Positions 10,361 through 21,060 of a DNA stretch of 64,000 bases are shown here, piece by piece (position 1 is the stretch's first letter; each line of letters opens with the position of its first letter). Below the pieces are notes generated by a model. The model saw nothing but the letters and a program-made list of their open reading frames with translations, did no database searches and was not told where the DNA came from. Source of the DNA: Nymphalis io (taxonomy: Eukaryota; Arthropoda; Insecta; Lepidoptera; Nymphalidae); assembly GCF_905147045.1 (NCBI RefSeq), contig NC_065897.1, forward strand, positions 11,547,001 to 11,611,000. Reading direction: 5' to 3'. The position numbers were made by a program, and so were the translations under genes.

Positions 10361-10974
10361 TTACTTTGTTATAATAAAATATTCATAATTTACAAAAATC
10401 GCTGAAATTATATTTTAATAAAAATATGAGTATTTCGATAGGATATAAAAAATTACTCCACGTTTCAAGGTCACCAGAATCGAAATCCAACGTTTTAATA
10501 GACATATCTGTGTATGTATGTATGTTCGGAATTATCTTTGCCTCGATTACCTCGCGAACCGAAAATAAATAATATTGACATGGAACTGGGCTCATTCAAA
10601 GCGTAATTACTTAATGAAGAACTGGAAAAGTTTTCAGCAAATTCGATGTAGCTATTTTATTAGTAAAAATAAAAAACTAAAAAAAAATATGTATATATAA
10701 AAATAATAAATTAGTTTGAAATCGATTTGAGAATGTATGAGATTTTCTATCTCTTAATTTCTTATTCCTCGCTTCTGGAAAGTTAGTCGTATGAACCTCA
10801 CGGGTTGCACCCAGTTTTTTTATTAATGAATAATTAAGAAGTAAAAAAAAGTAATACAAGAATTGTAGGTACCTCTAAAAGTAACAAGAATGGTTCTTAC
10901 TGATTCTAAAGAAGACTTGTGACTTCGTTTTTATTAGATTTATCAAGTTATATTTTCCTATCCTGACTCCCCCT
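10271..10974. other. Mostly AT-rich stretch, nothing recognised beyond the promoter block
   Basis: Beyond about 10360 no gene or repeat is supported. Confidence 0.4.
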
Positions 10975-11110
10975 TTAAACAAACATCGTCTTAGCGGATG
11001 CTCACCTTATAAAATAAACCGGTGCTCCAAATTTTAGCTTCTAGGCTCAGTAGTTTTGGGTGTGCGTTGATGATGATTAGTTAGGACAGGCGATTTTATA
11101 AGTATATATT
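10975..11110 (+). repeat. X-like repeat variant
   Basis: GCGGATGCTCACCTTATAAA, TTCTAGGCTCAGTAGTTTTG and GGACAGGCGATTTTATAAGT are words of a short repeat found widely in Lepidoptera (from memory). No other full copy here. Confidence 0.4.
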
Positions 11111-11609
11111 TCATATGAAATATTCTACAATAGTTTCATTTTAATATTTAGATTGGTGGATCATAAGCACTCTAATTTTTGCTCAAACACCTAAGTATCA
11201 AATTATAAGTGTATAGATTGGGACACCGTTTCCTTTACTCAATTGTTGTTCATCGTTATTCGCATCTAGATATGGTATTATCACTCTCACAATACGGAAT
11301 GCGGCCACTTTTATCGCTTCTTGATACAATGAACCTATTGTACTCCACTAGTGACTTATAAGATAGACATACGCATAGACATAGATTTTGTATTTAGCAA
11401 ATAGCGTTACAATATTAACCACTCTCTTGGAAAGGACAAAGAAAGTGTGCAATCTAAACCAGTCTTTCCAGTGTAGGACTGTAATGCCAAAGTTGCATAA
11501 AACTATTGGTCGCACGATCGTTTCGACACACTCAAACTTTATTGTGTGTGAATCAACAGCTTCATTATATTTATTATAGCAACTAGTTTTTAAAGCAGAT
11601 CCGCAAGTT
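11111..11609. other. Unassigned stretch
   Basis: Open frames of 60-95 codons on both strands (11348-11635) have no family signature, and I treat them as chance. Confidence 0.4.
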
Positions 11610-11865
11610 CTGAATGTTTTGGGTTTTTCTGTCAATTATCAGTAAGACAGTGTTTCTATTCCCGTGCCTCAGAAAACACGTAAAGCTATTGGTTCTGCGA
11701 TTAAATCTTTTTCGGTCGTGTCGGATTGCCATCCTATTGGATTATGAGAATGTGTTTCCGCATACTTGAGCTCTATAATATCTCCTGCGCAGTTTGCTAT
11801 TGGCCGGTGAGTACGGCCACCGTGACAAAAATCAGACAGGAGGACATCATCATGATCAGCATTAT
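11610..11865 (+). mobile_element. SINE-C, head lost
   Basis: The body words CCCGTGCCTCAGAAAACACG TAAAGC, GGTCGTGTCGGATTGCC and CTATAATATCTCCTGCGCAG match 55740-55900. The tRNA-like head is not recognisable. Confidence 0.65.
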
Positions 11866-11874
11866 GATGTTAAC

Positions 11875-12090
11875 CATCTGGGTCGGTACCACCCTCTCAT
11901 AATATATTTTACGGCTTAGCATCTATCTATCTAGTTTTCTGAAACACAACAATATAATTACATCGGCTTATTCACCCTTTAACGGGTTAAAGACACAAGG
12001 GTCATAACATCTTAGCTACCAATGTTGGTGGCGATCTAAGGAACGCTAGTCATTCATTTGCTAGTCCACCTACCTATTTTATATAAAAAA
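11875..12090 (+). mobile_element. SINE-B, decayed
   Basis: It keeps CTGGGTCGGTACCACC, CTTAGCTACCAATGTTGGTG GCG and CTAGTCCACCTACCTATTTTAT before A-rich sequence. Confidence 0.6.
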
Positions 12091-12111
12091 GTAGATTAAA
12101 TACATTATAGA

Positions 12112-12395
12112 CGAGCCGATTGGCATGGTTGGTAGATACTAGCCTCTCACGCCGAAGGTTGTGGGTTCGATTCCCACTCAGGACAAACATTTGTGTACAT
12201 GAACATATCTGTTTGTCCTTAGTCTGGGTGTAATTATCTATGTATATGTATTTATAAAAGAAAAGTAGTATATGTAGTATATCAGTTGTCTGGTTTCAAT
12301 AGCACAAGCTTTGTACAAGCTTAATTTGGGATCAGATGGCCGTGTGTGATAAATGTCCCAGGATATTATTATTATTATAATTATTATTAGAAATT
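12112..12395 (+). mobile_element. SINE-D, best copy
   Basis: The tRNA-like head has an A-box-like TTGGCATGGTTGG and a clear B box, GTGGGTTCGATTCCCAC. The body ends GTCCCAGGATATTATT with an (ATT)n tail. This copy defines SINE-D; relatives are at 6322 and 13337. Confidence 0.85.
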
Positions 12396-13336
12396 TGTAT
12401 GTTATATCAGTTTCTATCACAATTTTGTGAAAATTAATTAAATTGAAAACTAATTTTCTAAAACATAACAGCCTCGTTGTTAATCAAACGTTTTATCATA
12501 TATAATATTGGACGTATTTTGTAACTACTTAAGACTTTTTAGTGTATTTAATATATATGTCGTGGAAAGTGATATAGTTTAATATTAAGTTGCTGATTTG
12601 AGTATCATAGTACCAGAGAAGGGGTAAACACCGTGACGTCACTTGTTATTGTAAAGGCGGCACTTGGACAGAATCGTGTTGGAAAGTAAGGAATTGAAAT
12701 GGCACATTACGATTCGGGACGCCGACCAGGTCACTTCTCCGAAACGAAACTGTCGGTTTACCCAGCTTTACTTTTAAGTGTGTTTGATTGTGTTCATAAG
12801 GAAATAAAGTAAGGTTATACAAAGAATACTATCATTTATTATTTAATAATTAATTAGTATTTAATAATAATTATATAATATGAAAAAATCGGAATGGACA
12901 TATATAAATGGACAATATCTTTGGATTAGAAGCCAAATCGCAAAGTATAAATGATTACTTTTTTAATTTGATACGGATTAAAATGTTTTAAAAATCCCAT
13001 TGTTTAAAATAAAAACAAATTATTTTCTGATTCATCTATAGTCTCTTTTGATAACTACAAAAAAAATTGTGTTCGACAATACCGACGTAACAAGCAATAT
13101 ATGAAAAACTATATTATATTTATAATTATATATATTATAACAAACAACATATCCTATGTCTAGTCTGAAACTATAAATGAAAATAGCAAAAAAAGTTTCG
13201 GATTACTTGTGTTGTGTTTACTGTTTACTATTGTGCTCTCTCTATTGTTAATATTGTGCAGAAAATTATACGTAATTGTGGTTTACAAAATAACTGTAAA
13301 TATTTATTATCATTTTCTCCTTTTACGTTATGTGTT
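12396..13336. other. AT-rich stretch with a CRE-like palindrome
   Basis: No gene recognised. The part at 12600-12790 is GC-richer and holds the palindrome GTGACGTCAC at 12633-12642, the consensus for a CREB/ATF-type site. Regulatory use is only a possibility. Confidence 0.4.
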
Positions 13337-13487
13337 TATAATAATAACAATATCCTAGGACATTTTTCACACGTCCATCTTATCCCAAATTAAGCTTGTA
13401 CAAAGCTTGTGCTATAGAAACCAGACAACTGATTTACTAGATATACTACTTTTCTTTTGTAAATACATACTTATATAGATAATTACA
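13337..13487 (-). mobile_element. SINE-D, 3' part
   Basis: Reverse complement of the SINE-D body (ATCCTAGGACATTTTTCACAC, AAATTAAGCTTGTACAAAGC, CCAGACAACTGAT). It stops where the 24-base inverted repeat begins. Confidence 0.7.
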
Positions 13488-13540
13488 ATTTTCCAGCATT
13501 TTAAAATAGAAACAGGTTCTATTTTAAAATGCTGGAAAAT
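13488..13540. repeat. Perfect inverted repeat, 24-base arms, 5-base loop
   Basis: Arms 13488-13511 and 13517-13540 are exact reverse complements around ACAGG. It touches the broken end of a SINE-D. It could be a small foldback element, a repair scar, or a transcribed hairpin. Confidence 0.85.
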
Positions 13541-14269
13541 GCCTTTGTTTCTTCCCCCCTATTTTTAGTTTCTACCACCATGTTGAATAGTTCTGCTGTT
13601 ATACCTTTATGAAAATAAATGATCTGATTTCATTTATTTTCTTTAAGAAATTTTATTAGACATTTAAAAAATGCTTAGCCAGGAAACGCTAATACGATAA
13701 AATAAAAATTATCGCACCTTTCATCGCGAGTAAATTTAATGAGACTATATCGCTTTGAGCTCTGCGGGAGGATACAGGCGTATAACATTAAATCAAAATA
13801 AAATCCAGTGGGGAACAAAATGCATAAAGTCATATCAGTACGGCGCCTCATTACTTTCATAGCTTTATCGCCATAATAGGCCATTTCCATCAAAATACAC
13901 GAGTTTTGGGCATAATCTATAAATAAACAGAAAATTTTTACGTATATATTACTTTAATCATATAAAATTAACAACAATATTTTAAGTGTATTAAAATTGA
14001 TATACTACAGCCTCTACAAATCTTATTAAACAAAAGCAAAGGTTTTTAAAACAAAATCGTCAATAACATTCAAAAATATGATTAAAAAAATAAAATTTTG
14101 TATAATGAAAGCCTCATTGTTATAGTATAATATCTTAAATTTTAATAAATTATAATAAGATTATAAGATAACTATTCAGTATGTTTCTCATGAAGTGAAG
14201 AGCTTTTTGAGTATACTTTAATTGGGTACACCAGTAGAAAATTATAAAATAGTTAATGAGTAGGCGGCT
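13541..14269. other. Unassigned stretch
   Basis: The segment 13670-13900 is less AT-rich and open for 72 codons on the minus strand, with no recognisable domain. Otherwise nothing. Confidence 0.35.
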
Positions 14270-14530
14270 TAATAACGGTGACACTACTTGTTGCGAATTA
14301 CAATTACCCGCTCTCGCGGCAACCCATCCCATCGCCGCGCATCGCTTTCCGCCACGCGTGGACTTAACGTGTCTAATTTGAAAAGTCAGACCGCGTCTTG
14401 GTTTTAATGAGTTTTCGTGTAATGCTTTCCTTAGCGAGCAAATTTATGTCATGAATAATAATAGATGCCAGACGAGGCGCGTTTAAATCCTGAATAGACA
14501 CGTCCGCGGATAATCCGCGAAGGAAACATC
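14270..14530. promoter_or_regulatory. CpG-rich island, possible regulatory element
   Basis: A block with many CpGs (CCGCTCTCGCGGCAACCC, CGCCGCGCATCGC, CCACGCGTGG, GTCCGCGGATAATCCGCG) stands in DNA that is otherwise strongly AT-rich and shows no TE similarity I can see. GGATAATCC contains TAATCC, the core for K50 homeodomains. No splice signal or open frame supports an exon. Confidence 0.35.
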
Positions 14531-14684
14531 TTAATAAACACTGTTTTAATGAGTTGCTGTTATTGCATAAAGATTTCTGAAGCAGAATGAATTAATTACA
14601 AAAATCTCGCTTTCATCTAAAATAAAACAAAAATTTACTTGTATCAAAACACATTTTTACCATATCATATTATTAAATACCAGT

Positions 14685-15034
14685 ATCGGACCGCGGCTTT
14701 GCCCGCGTGCGACCAGGGGACCAATTCTAGTAACAAATTATCACTTTATCTCAATCGTTCCGTATCGTGATCGTTGCCGTTTATTCGTTTTACTATTATT
14801 TAATTTAATTATCGTCTATTCGCACAAAAGCTAAAAATTAAGTTGGGGTTTGACACAAACGTACATGTTAACATAATATCGGTTCGGTTCCGATCCGAAT
14901 AAATATACAATAGACAAAGTTAGATTGGAGTTGAATCGGGAACATATCATAATCGTTATAGTAGAATTGACCTGACCCTGAACTAGACAGGTATCAAGTA
15001 GCTTATGTCCTTTTCTGTACCTCTGACATATTCT
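14685..15034 (+). repeat. Repeat X, left part (copy 2), interrupted by Jockey-type LINE
   Basis: It starts near GGACCGCGGCTTTGCCCGCG and includes ATGTCCTTTTCTGTACCTCTGAC, which parallels 61838-61860. The Jockey-type fragment follows directly and X resumes at about 16106. Confidence 0.45.
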
Positions 15035-16105
15035 ATATATTATCGGCCAATAGCTACCATTTCAGTGCTTTGTAAGGTGATGGAACGAATACTTACCAAC
15101 CAATTGATCCATTACCTAGAAGATCACTGTCTAATTAATGATTGTCAGTACGGGTTTCGACCAAAACGGTCCACAGGTGATCCTTCTAGCGTACGTAACT
15201 CCTCTGGGGTGTACCTATCGACAAGCATAGGGTATCGTTGGCTGTCAGCCTCGACATCTCGAAGGCTTTCGACAGGGTTCGGCACAGAACCCTTCTCTCC
15301 AAGCCTCCGGCATACGGTCTGCCTGTTCAACTCTACACCTGGATAGCTAGCTTTCTGCATAAGCGAGTCTTAGTTGATGGTTACGCTTCACGATTCTATG
15401 TAGTGAATTCTGAGGTCCCCCAGGGATCTGTGTTATCCCCCACACTCTTTCTATTGCATATCAATGATATGCTCTCCCTTGGGAACATACATTGCTATGC
15501 AGACGACAGTACAGTGCATGAAGTATATCACGGACGCGCAGTAGCTGGGCGAGCGGAAATTGAGGAGAGGCGGGGGAATCTTGTTGTTGAACTCGATAGG
15601 ACGCTAGAACTCATCTCCAAATGGAGCTCTGATAATCTTGTTGAGTTTAATGCCAAGAAAGCACAGGTATACGCTCATACAGTGAAAAAGTCACCATTTT
15701 CCCCTCTTCCCTCTGTAGCACTACGCTGGAGATACAAAGCAAAATTGCCATGCTGGGAATTGACGTTCGGTGCGACCTGTCTAAGGGAGTTGTGAACAAG
15801 GTGCGGCGTTTTTTACGCCACAACAACTGTGCCTGTTGTACAAAACACAGGTACGGTCTAGCGTTGAATATTGCTCACACCTTTGAGATGGCTCCGCGAA
15901 GAATTATTCTCTCAATTCCTTCCCCTTTCCTTTATAAAACTCGGGTTCCTTCAAAGAGGCGTGAAGATGCATCTTGCGGACCGGCAAGGCAGGGGTGGCT
16001 AGTGCAGAATATTCTTCCTGACTGTACTAGCCGTCGTCACATTTGGACTCTACTACCACTTACCATCGAGTGGAGTAGTCATTTGCCTTCCCGGCAATAT
16101 ATATA
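15035..16105 (+). pseudogene. Jockey-type LINE reverse transcriptase, 5'-truncated, frameshifted
   Basis: It begins in the RT at YRPIATISVLCKVMERIL, continues INDCQYGFRPKRSTGD, then changes frame to LAVSLDISKAFDRVRHRTLL (motif A, near 15240), VPQGSVLSPTLFLLHINDM (about 15413-15475) and CYADDST, where YADD is catalytic (about 15494-15510). A region before motif A is missing and further frame changes follow after about 15770. The 3' end (16021-16100) holds a mutated version of the conserved tail hairpin seen at 49371-49405. There is no endonuclease and no ORF1, as expected for a 5'-truncated insertion. It lies inside repeat X. Assignment to the Jockey/CR1 side of the LINE tree is confident, the exact family less so. 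Confidence 0.8.
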
Positions 16106-16195
16106 TATACAACATACATGTTAAGTAATTAAGACGTGAAAGTATAATAAACAAACAAACACAATTTCGCATTTCTAATATTAGTTAGGATAAAC
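16106..16195 (+). repeat. Repeat X, right part (copy 2)
   Basis: TTAAGACGTGAAAGTATAAT and ATTTCGCATTTCTAATATTAG are the normal end of repeat X. Confidence 0.55.
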
Positions 16196-16204
16196 ATTAC
16201 ATGA

Positions 16205-16285
16205 GCTGAAAATCGAGCTCAATGGCGTGCCATTGGGGAGGTCTATGTCTAGCAGTGGACGACGAAGGGTTGATGATGATGAAAC
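16205..16285 (+). mobile_element. Diverged RTE 3'-end fragment
   Basis: TGGCGTGCCATTGGGGAGG TCTATG...CAGCAGTGGACGACG reads as W-R-A-I-G-E-V-Y-V-stop-Q-W-T-T, matching the last residues of the RTE ORF (WRTLGEAYVQQWTT). A TGATGATGATGA tail follows. It belongs to a different RTE subfamily from the four main copies. Confidence 0.6.
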
Positions 16286-16949
16286 ACCACATGAAGTTTG
16301 ACCAGTAATGTATGTGTGAGTCGTAGATATTCTTACTAATATATTGACAAAATCAATTTGATATGATAATTGCCATAATTTAGTGTAGTATCATGGAATT
16401 CTATGATCATATTACGTTTACCAAATAATAATTATCATTGACGCCTTGTCTAAATTTGAACCCTTGAAATGGTGGCGAGAATGCTAACAGCATTTTCACG
16501 TTGAATTGCAATTCCTCTAGTCGAAAACCGACCCTCTTGTCTGTCACTATTAGAGGCCTTGTATCTTTTAAAATTTGTTTTGCATTTTTACTCCAAGGTC
16601 AAAAGTTTTTCAACTGCAAGCAGTACAATGACATAACTCTATAAGTATTTTATTTATTCATTTTATTTTAATTAAAATTATTTAAAAGAAGATCATGATT
16701 TAATCACAAAACGGTCAGTTGTGACGGTATGAAATGTCACCTATGTCTCTCTCAATATACTTAAAAATTCCTATCATTTTTACATTCAATTCATTCAATT
16801 TAAGAATGAGTTATTCATTAAAATGATTCTGATGATTGAGATGTTGATCTTTGATTAAATCACATAACCGACCACTATATATAATCATTAAACGGTTTAT
16901 TGATTCTGTTACTCACAGAGTATTGATAATACCGTCTAAAAATGTAGTC
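16286..16949. other. Unassigned AT-rich stretch
   Basis: Nothing recognised. Confidence 0.4.
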
Positions 16950-17060
16950 TGTTAATACTGCTGGACTAAGACCTTCACTCTTTTTGAGATAAGTTTTGGA
17001 ACTTATTCAAACACGCTGGATGCACACACACATGCAAGTTTCCGCACAATGCTCCGCACA
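16950..17060 (-). mobile_element. SINE-A fragment, decayed
   Basis: CTGCTGGACTAAGACCTTCACTC and GGAACTTATTCAAACACGCTGG correspond to the reverse complement of the SINE-A 3' half. Confidence 0.5.
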
Positions 17061-17802
17061 ACAAATCATCGAATTTTACTTAAAACATATAAATAATTAG
17101 ATAATCAAAGTCATTTATTCACATACAAAAAAAATGTCGATATTATAGCAACCAAACCAAAACAAAACGTACGAAATACATAAATGCCTGTGGACAGATT
17201 CATTGGGCATGTATCACGGAAAATTAACCTACTCCTGGTAATTCTTTTAATTCAGGACTCACTTTAATATTCGATATTTATTAACAATGACAACGGTTTC
17301 TATTTCATTTGTATTCCAGAAAACGTATGTCAGTGTTTTGATTTGTATATATATTTTTCTATGAACTTGCTTTTCCGTTTCAATAGTATTCAAGTTTAGA
17401 ACGAAATCATACAAAATAATCCGGATTAAAATTCACAATTAATTAACTCATTAATAGGAGATTATCAATATGTTATGTTTTGTTAATTGGAGTGTCTCTA
17501 AAAGGTTCGCGTGGTCCGAAATTGTTTTTGTAAATGCAGCATTATTAGGAAAATAAATATCGCACAAGCAGTTTTTCAATGTTTTAACGCGTTTCTTTTT
17601 TAATCAGACAAAATGGACCATTTCAATCGGTGGCACATTTTTTTGGTTTTATTTTAAACTTCAATCTCAATATATGCAATAAAGGCAAATGAAGAATGTT
17701 CCGAAAACCACTTTTAAAAGTTTCGAGACCGTTAGTTAAGACTGCGATATCGATCGGAGCATACGTGTATTTTAAAATTTACGTAAGTTGTATCTTTTAC
17801 TT
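17061..17802. other. AT-rich stretch, nothing recognised
   Basis: No feature supported. Confidence 0.4.
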
Positions 17803-18098
17803 GAGCCGAGATGGAACAGTGATTAGAACGCGTGAATCTTAACCGAGAATCGCTGATTCAAACCCAGGCAAGCATTACTTAATCTTCATGTGTTTAGTTT
17901 ATGTTTATCATTCACCTCTTGCTGAAAAAGAAAAACATTGTGAAGAAACCTACCTGACTAAACACATTGAAATTGTGCTACATGTGTATCCACAACCCGC
18001 AACAGCATGGTAAAGCAGCGTGGTGGAATAAGTTCTAAATTTTCTCCTCAAAGGCAAATGAGGTTTTAGCACAGCAGTGGGATATTCACAGGCAAAAA
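17803..18098 (+). mobile_element. SINE-A, moderately decayed
   Basis: TGAGCCGAGATGGAACAGTG, a B-box-like GATTCAAACCCAGGC, ACCCGCAACAGCATGG and the tail GCACAGCAGTGGGATATTC cover the whole element. Confidence 0.8.
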
Positions 18099-18740
18099 AT
18101 ATACTAGTTACAATATATATTGTAAATAGTATATTTTTTTAAATAAAAGAATTTATAAATTAAAATTTTTATAGAACGTTTAAAAAAATCAGTAAAATGA
18201 TTCAGCTTTTCTACTTGAAGCCTTTTGCTATGTTGGTGAAAAAAAGGAGAAGACTGCCAGCTTTAATTAGCTTTCAGATTTTACGGAGATCTACTATTCT
18301 TGAGCGACTAGAGTTTTTCTCATAAATAATATAAAGCATGGTTAAGTCCGGCAATTTTTTAAATGGTTTCGCGTTTAGTGGTTATTATAAAATATGAAAA
18401 TTGATTATGTATATCTTAGTAAATAATTCAAGGAGTAATATATCCAAAAAAATATTCATTAGAATGAATAAATTATTCTATTATTTTTCCATTTATGGGG
18501 ACGGCATATTTTAATTATGAAAAAGGCATCTCAATCCCCATCTCGACTGAAACTGTACGACAAAGCATTATAAAGACTTGATGATTTTTGTCTTAAATTA
18601 GGTATCTGAAAATTTTGCTAACTAAAAAAAAATATTCAGATATCCTTCTAAAAACGACCGTGTTAAAGTCAAGTTCACATGACAGAAACGAAATTTGTGC
18701 CAGAAACTATCACAACCAAAGATTCCCTACAAAGCCACAT
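18099..18740. other. AT-rich stretch, nothing recognised
   Basis: No feature supported. Confidence 0.4.
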
Positions 18741-18751
18741 AATTAAAACCT

Positions 18752-19632
18752 CATCATCAATCATCAACAGCCAATCGTTGTCCACTGCTGAACATAGGCC
18801 TCTCCCAAGGTGCGCCAAAGCTCCCTGTCCTCCGCCTTCCGCATCCAGTTGGTGCCCGCCACCTTCTTAAGGTCGTCGGTCCACCTGGCTGGAGGGCGCC
18901 CTACGCTGCGCTTGCCGATTCGCGGTCTCCACTCTAGGACTCGTCTGCTCCAACGGCCATCGGTCCTACGACATACGTGACCAGCCCACTGCCACTTCAG
19001 CCTGCTAATTTTGCAAGCTATGTCGGTGACTCCGGTTCTTTTCCGGATAATCTCATTTCTGATCTTATCCTTCAAAGATACTCCGAGCATAGCTCGCTCC
19101 ATAGCACGCTGAGCGACTTTGAATTTGTGGACTAGTCCCGCAGTTAGTGTCCACGTTTCGGCACCGTATGTCATGGCAGGTAAGACGCATTGGTTGAAGA
19201 CTTTCGTCTTCAAACATTGCGGTATAGATGACTTGAGGACTTGACGAAGGTTGCCAAATGCTGCCCATCCCAAGCGAATTCTTCGATCGGCTTCCTTCTC
19301 GAAGTTGTTCCTACCGACTTGTATTATCTGTCCTAGGTAGGTATATTCACTAACAACTTCGAGAGGTTTCCCCTCGACGTATATCGGTCCCGGCACGACA
19401 TGCCTATTGAACATGACCTTGGTCTTGTCCAAGTTCATACCGAGACCGACACACCGGGAAGACTCGCCTAGGCTACGCAGCATTTCGGTGAGTTGTTCCA
19501 GCGACTCTGCTATGATGACGATATCGTCGGCAAATCGAAGGTGTGAGATGTACTCGCCGTTTACATTGACTCCATACCTAGTCCAATCCAGCGTTTTGAA
19601 AACGTCTTCCAACGCGTTGGTGAACAGTTTAA
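18752..19632 (-). mobile_element. RTE LINE copy A, 5'-truncated
   Basis: The target-site duplication AATTAAAACCT flanks it exactly (18741-18751 and 19633-19643). The 3' tail on the minus strand is a TGATGATTGATGATG mixture rather than poly(A), typical for RTE. The 5' end is truncated within the RT. By eye it differs from copy C at only scattered positions. Confidence 0.92.
18764..19612 (-). CDS. RTE reverse transcriptase C-terminal part, open
   Basis: 282 codons are open without interruption. The Met chosen is internal; the real ORF began upstream in the lost part. The frame starts in the RT palm, with LRFADDIVIIAES (catalytic FADD) near residues 25-37, GLGMNLDKTKVMFN, YLGQIIQVG, then the RTE C-terminal region GAETWTLT, WAGHVCRRTDGRWSRRVLEW and GRPPARWTDDL, ending QQWTTIGC. 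It cannot work alone because the endonuclease and the first RT motifs are absent. It is part of a dead-on-arrival insertion whose frame has stayed open, a sign of youth. Confidence 0.85.
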   Translation of the reverse strand: MEDVFKTLDWTRYGVNVNGEYISHLRFADDIVIIAESLEQLTEMLRSLGESSRCVGLGMNLDKTKVMFNRHVVPGPIYVEGKPLEVVSEYTYLGQIIQVGRNNFEKEADRRIRLGWAAFGNLRQVLKSSIPQCLKTKVFNQCVLPAMTYGAETWTLTAGLVHKFKVAQRAMERAMLGVSLKDKIRNEIIRKRTGVTDIACKISRLKWQWAGHVCRRTDGRWSRRVLEWRPRIGKRSVGRPPARWTDDLKKVAGTNWMRKAEDRELWRTLGEAYVQQWTTIGC

Positions 19633-19643
19633 AATTAAAACCT

Positions 19644-19997
19644 GGTGACCTTCAAATGAGGAAATTTTTTAAGAGAAATTTATTACTATATTTATTATTA
19701 TAAGAATTATAAATAGTAATATATGAGATTAAAATATATAATAAAACTTAAAAATTATATTTTGTACAAATAATGACCGCTCTTAAGGACTATGGGGGAA
19801 GAATTGGATGTAAGCAAAAACGATAGTCATCGCTCGTATAATAAAATTCTCATTTAGCATTAATTTACTCATTTAAGCGATTGAATAGTGTTTTAACTTT
19901 ATATTGGACTCCAGAAATCCATATTTAATTTTGATATAGGGTAGTTTATTTATATGTCCAAGATTTATTATTCAGCTCTTAAGCTAATTTTACTGAA
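19644..19997. other. AT-rich stretch, nothing recognised
   Basis: No feature supported. Confidence 0.4.
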
Positions 19998-20190
19998 AGT
20001 TAATTTGCGGTAGGGGTTTATGCATGCTAGTCTGGGTGGATATCACCTAGTTATCTCATTCTACCGCAAAACAGCAATACTTCATATTGCCGTATTCCAG
20101 TCTGTAGGGTGAATTAGCCAAGGTTGATACAACCATGAGGTTCAAAAAATTTTAGTTCAGAAGGTGATGTCGTATTGGCGATGTAAGATG
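19998..20190 (+). mobile_element. SINE-B, 3' end lost
   Basis: GGTAGGGGTTTATGCATGC to GTATTGGCGATGTAAG follows the family order. It breaks at GATGTAAG where a SINE-A fragment begins. Confidence 0.65.
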
Positions 20191-20285
20191 AATTATAAAC
20201 CAAAATTCAGCGGTACTTGCCTGGGCTTGAACCCGCGATCATCGGTTAAGATTCACGTATTCTATACACTGCGCCACCTCATTTT
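20190..20285 (-). mobile_element. SINE-A head fragment abutting SINE-B
   Basis: Reverse complement of the SINE-A tRNA head: CTTGCCTGGGCTTGAACCCG and TCGGTTAAGATTCACG. It probably inserted into the SINE-B. Confidence 0.65.
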
Positions 20286-20929
20286 TTTTGTTATATATTA
20301 TTGTAAATAGTATTGTATAATCCCTAAAACCTATTCGAGTTGGTTAATTATATGAATTTTGAGCTAACTCGCTGTGATAATGATTAACTTAAGTAAAAAA
20401 TAATTATAATATTATAATCCCTTATACCACAGATTTTCATAGCGTATAATCATTTTGTATTAATATTTAAAATGATCCAATATTTCATCGTTATATTTAG
20501 TGATATTTTTTATAAGCGATATTGGGAGTCCTTTCAACTGGAAATAATAAGCCGTTGAGATAACTATTTTTAGAACAACGTACAAAAAAGAAAAAGAAAG
20601 GCAGGCCATCAAATAAGTCACCCTAACCTGGTAAATAAACTGTCTCGCTTACCCTTGAAACTGAACTAAAGATACTAAAAATACAAATTATTGATGTATA
20701 ATACTAAAATAACGGTAGTGCCCAAGCAACAAGTAAAAATATTAACAAATAGCAATACTTAGACAGGACTAAGTGTCGTGCAGCCAATTTATAACGAGTC
20801 CCTTATAAATTACTAGTGATTACTAATTATAGCAGCTTATATTAAATAATTATCAAGTGCGTTTATTGTTAGTGTTGCAATTTTTTGAGAACGAATACGT
20901 TTACATTCTTTATACTTTTTTGATGTAAA
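20286..20929. other. AT-rich stretch, nothing recognised
   Basis: No feature supported. Confidence 0.4.
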
Positions 20930-21060
20930 ACATCTATCGGCGCGTGCTGTGGTAAGATCAATTCGTATGTCGGGACAGCAAACGGAATGACGCTATCGTC
21001 GTGCCCCTTCTACGCCGCTCTTCGTTGCTCTCTTGTGTGTGTGGCGCGCAATACCATATA
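20930..21060. promoter_or_regulatory. CpG-rich block, possible regulatory element
   Basis: CATCTATCGGCGCGTGCTG, CGCTATCGTCGTGCCCC and GTGTGTGTGGCGCGCAATACC stand out from AT-rich flanks. GGCGCGTGCTG also occurs in the island at 39620. No exon evidence. Confidence 0.3.

Noticed and set aside
10108..10405. Open frames of 77-78 codons on both strands at the CpG-rich block
   Set aside because: They overlap head-on, have no motif, and the block is better explained as a promoter and 5' UTR exon matched at 44.2 kb.
11348..11635. 95-codon minus-strand open frame
   Set aside because: It overlaps an opposite-strand frame, runs into the SINE-C body, and has no domain signature.
15035..16105. Jockey-type RT as a host gene
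   Set aside because: The RT motifs, truncation, frameshifts and a second copy at 48.4 kb show it is a LINE.
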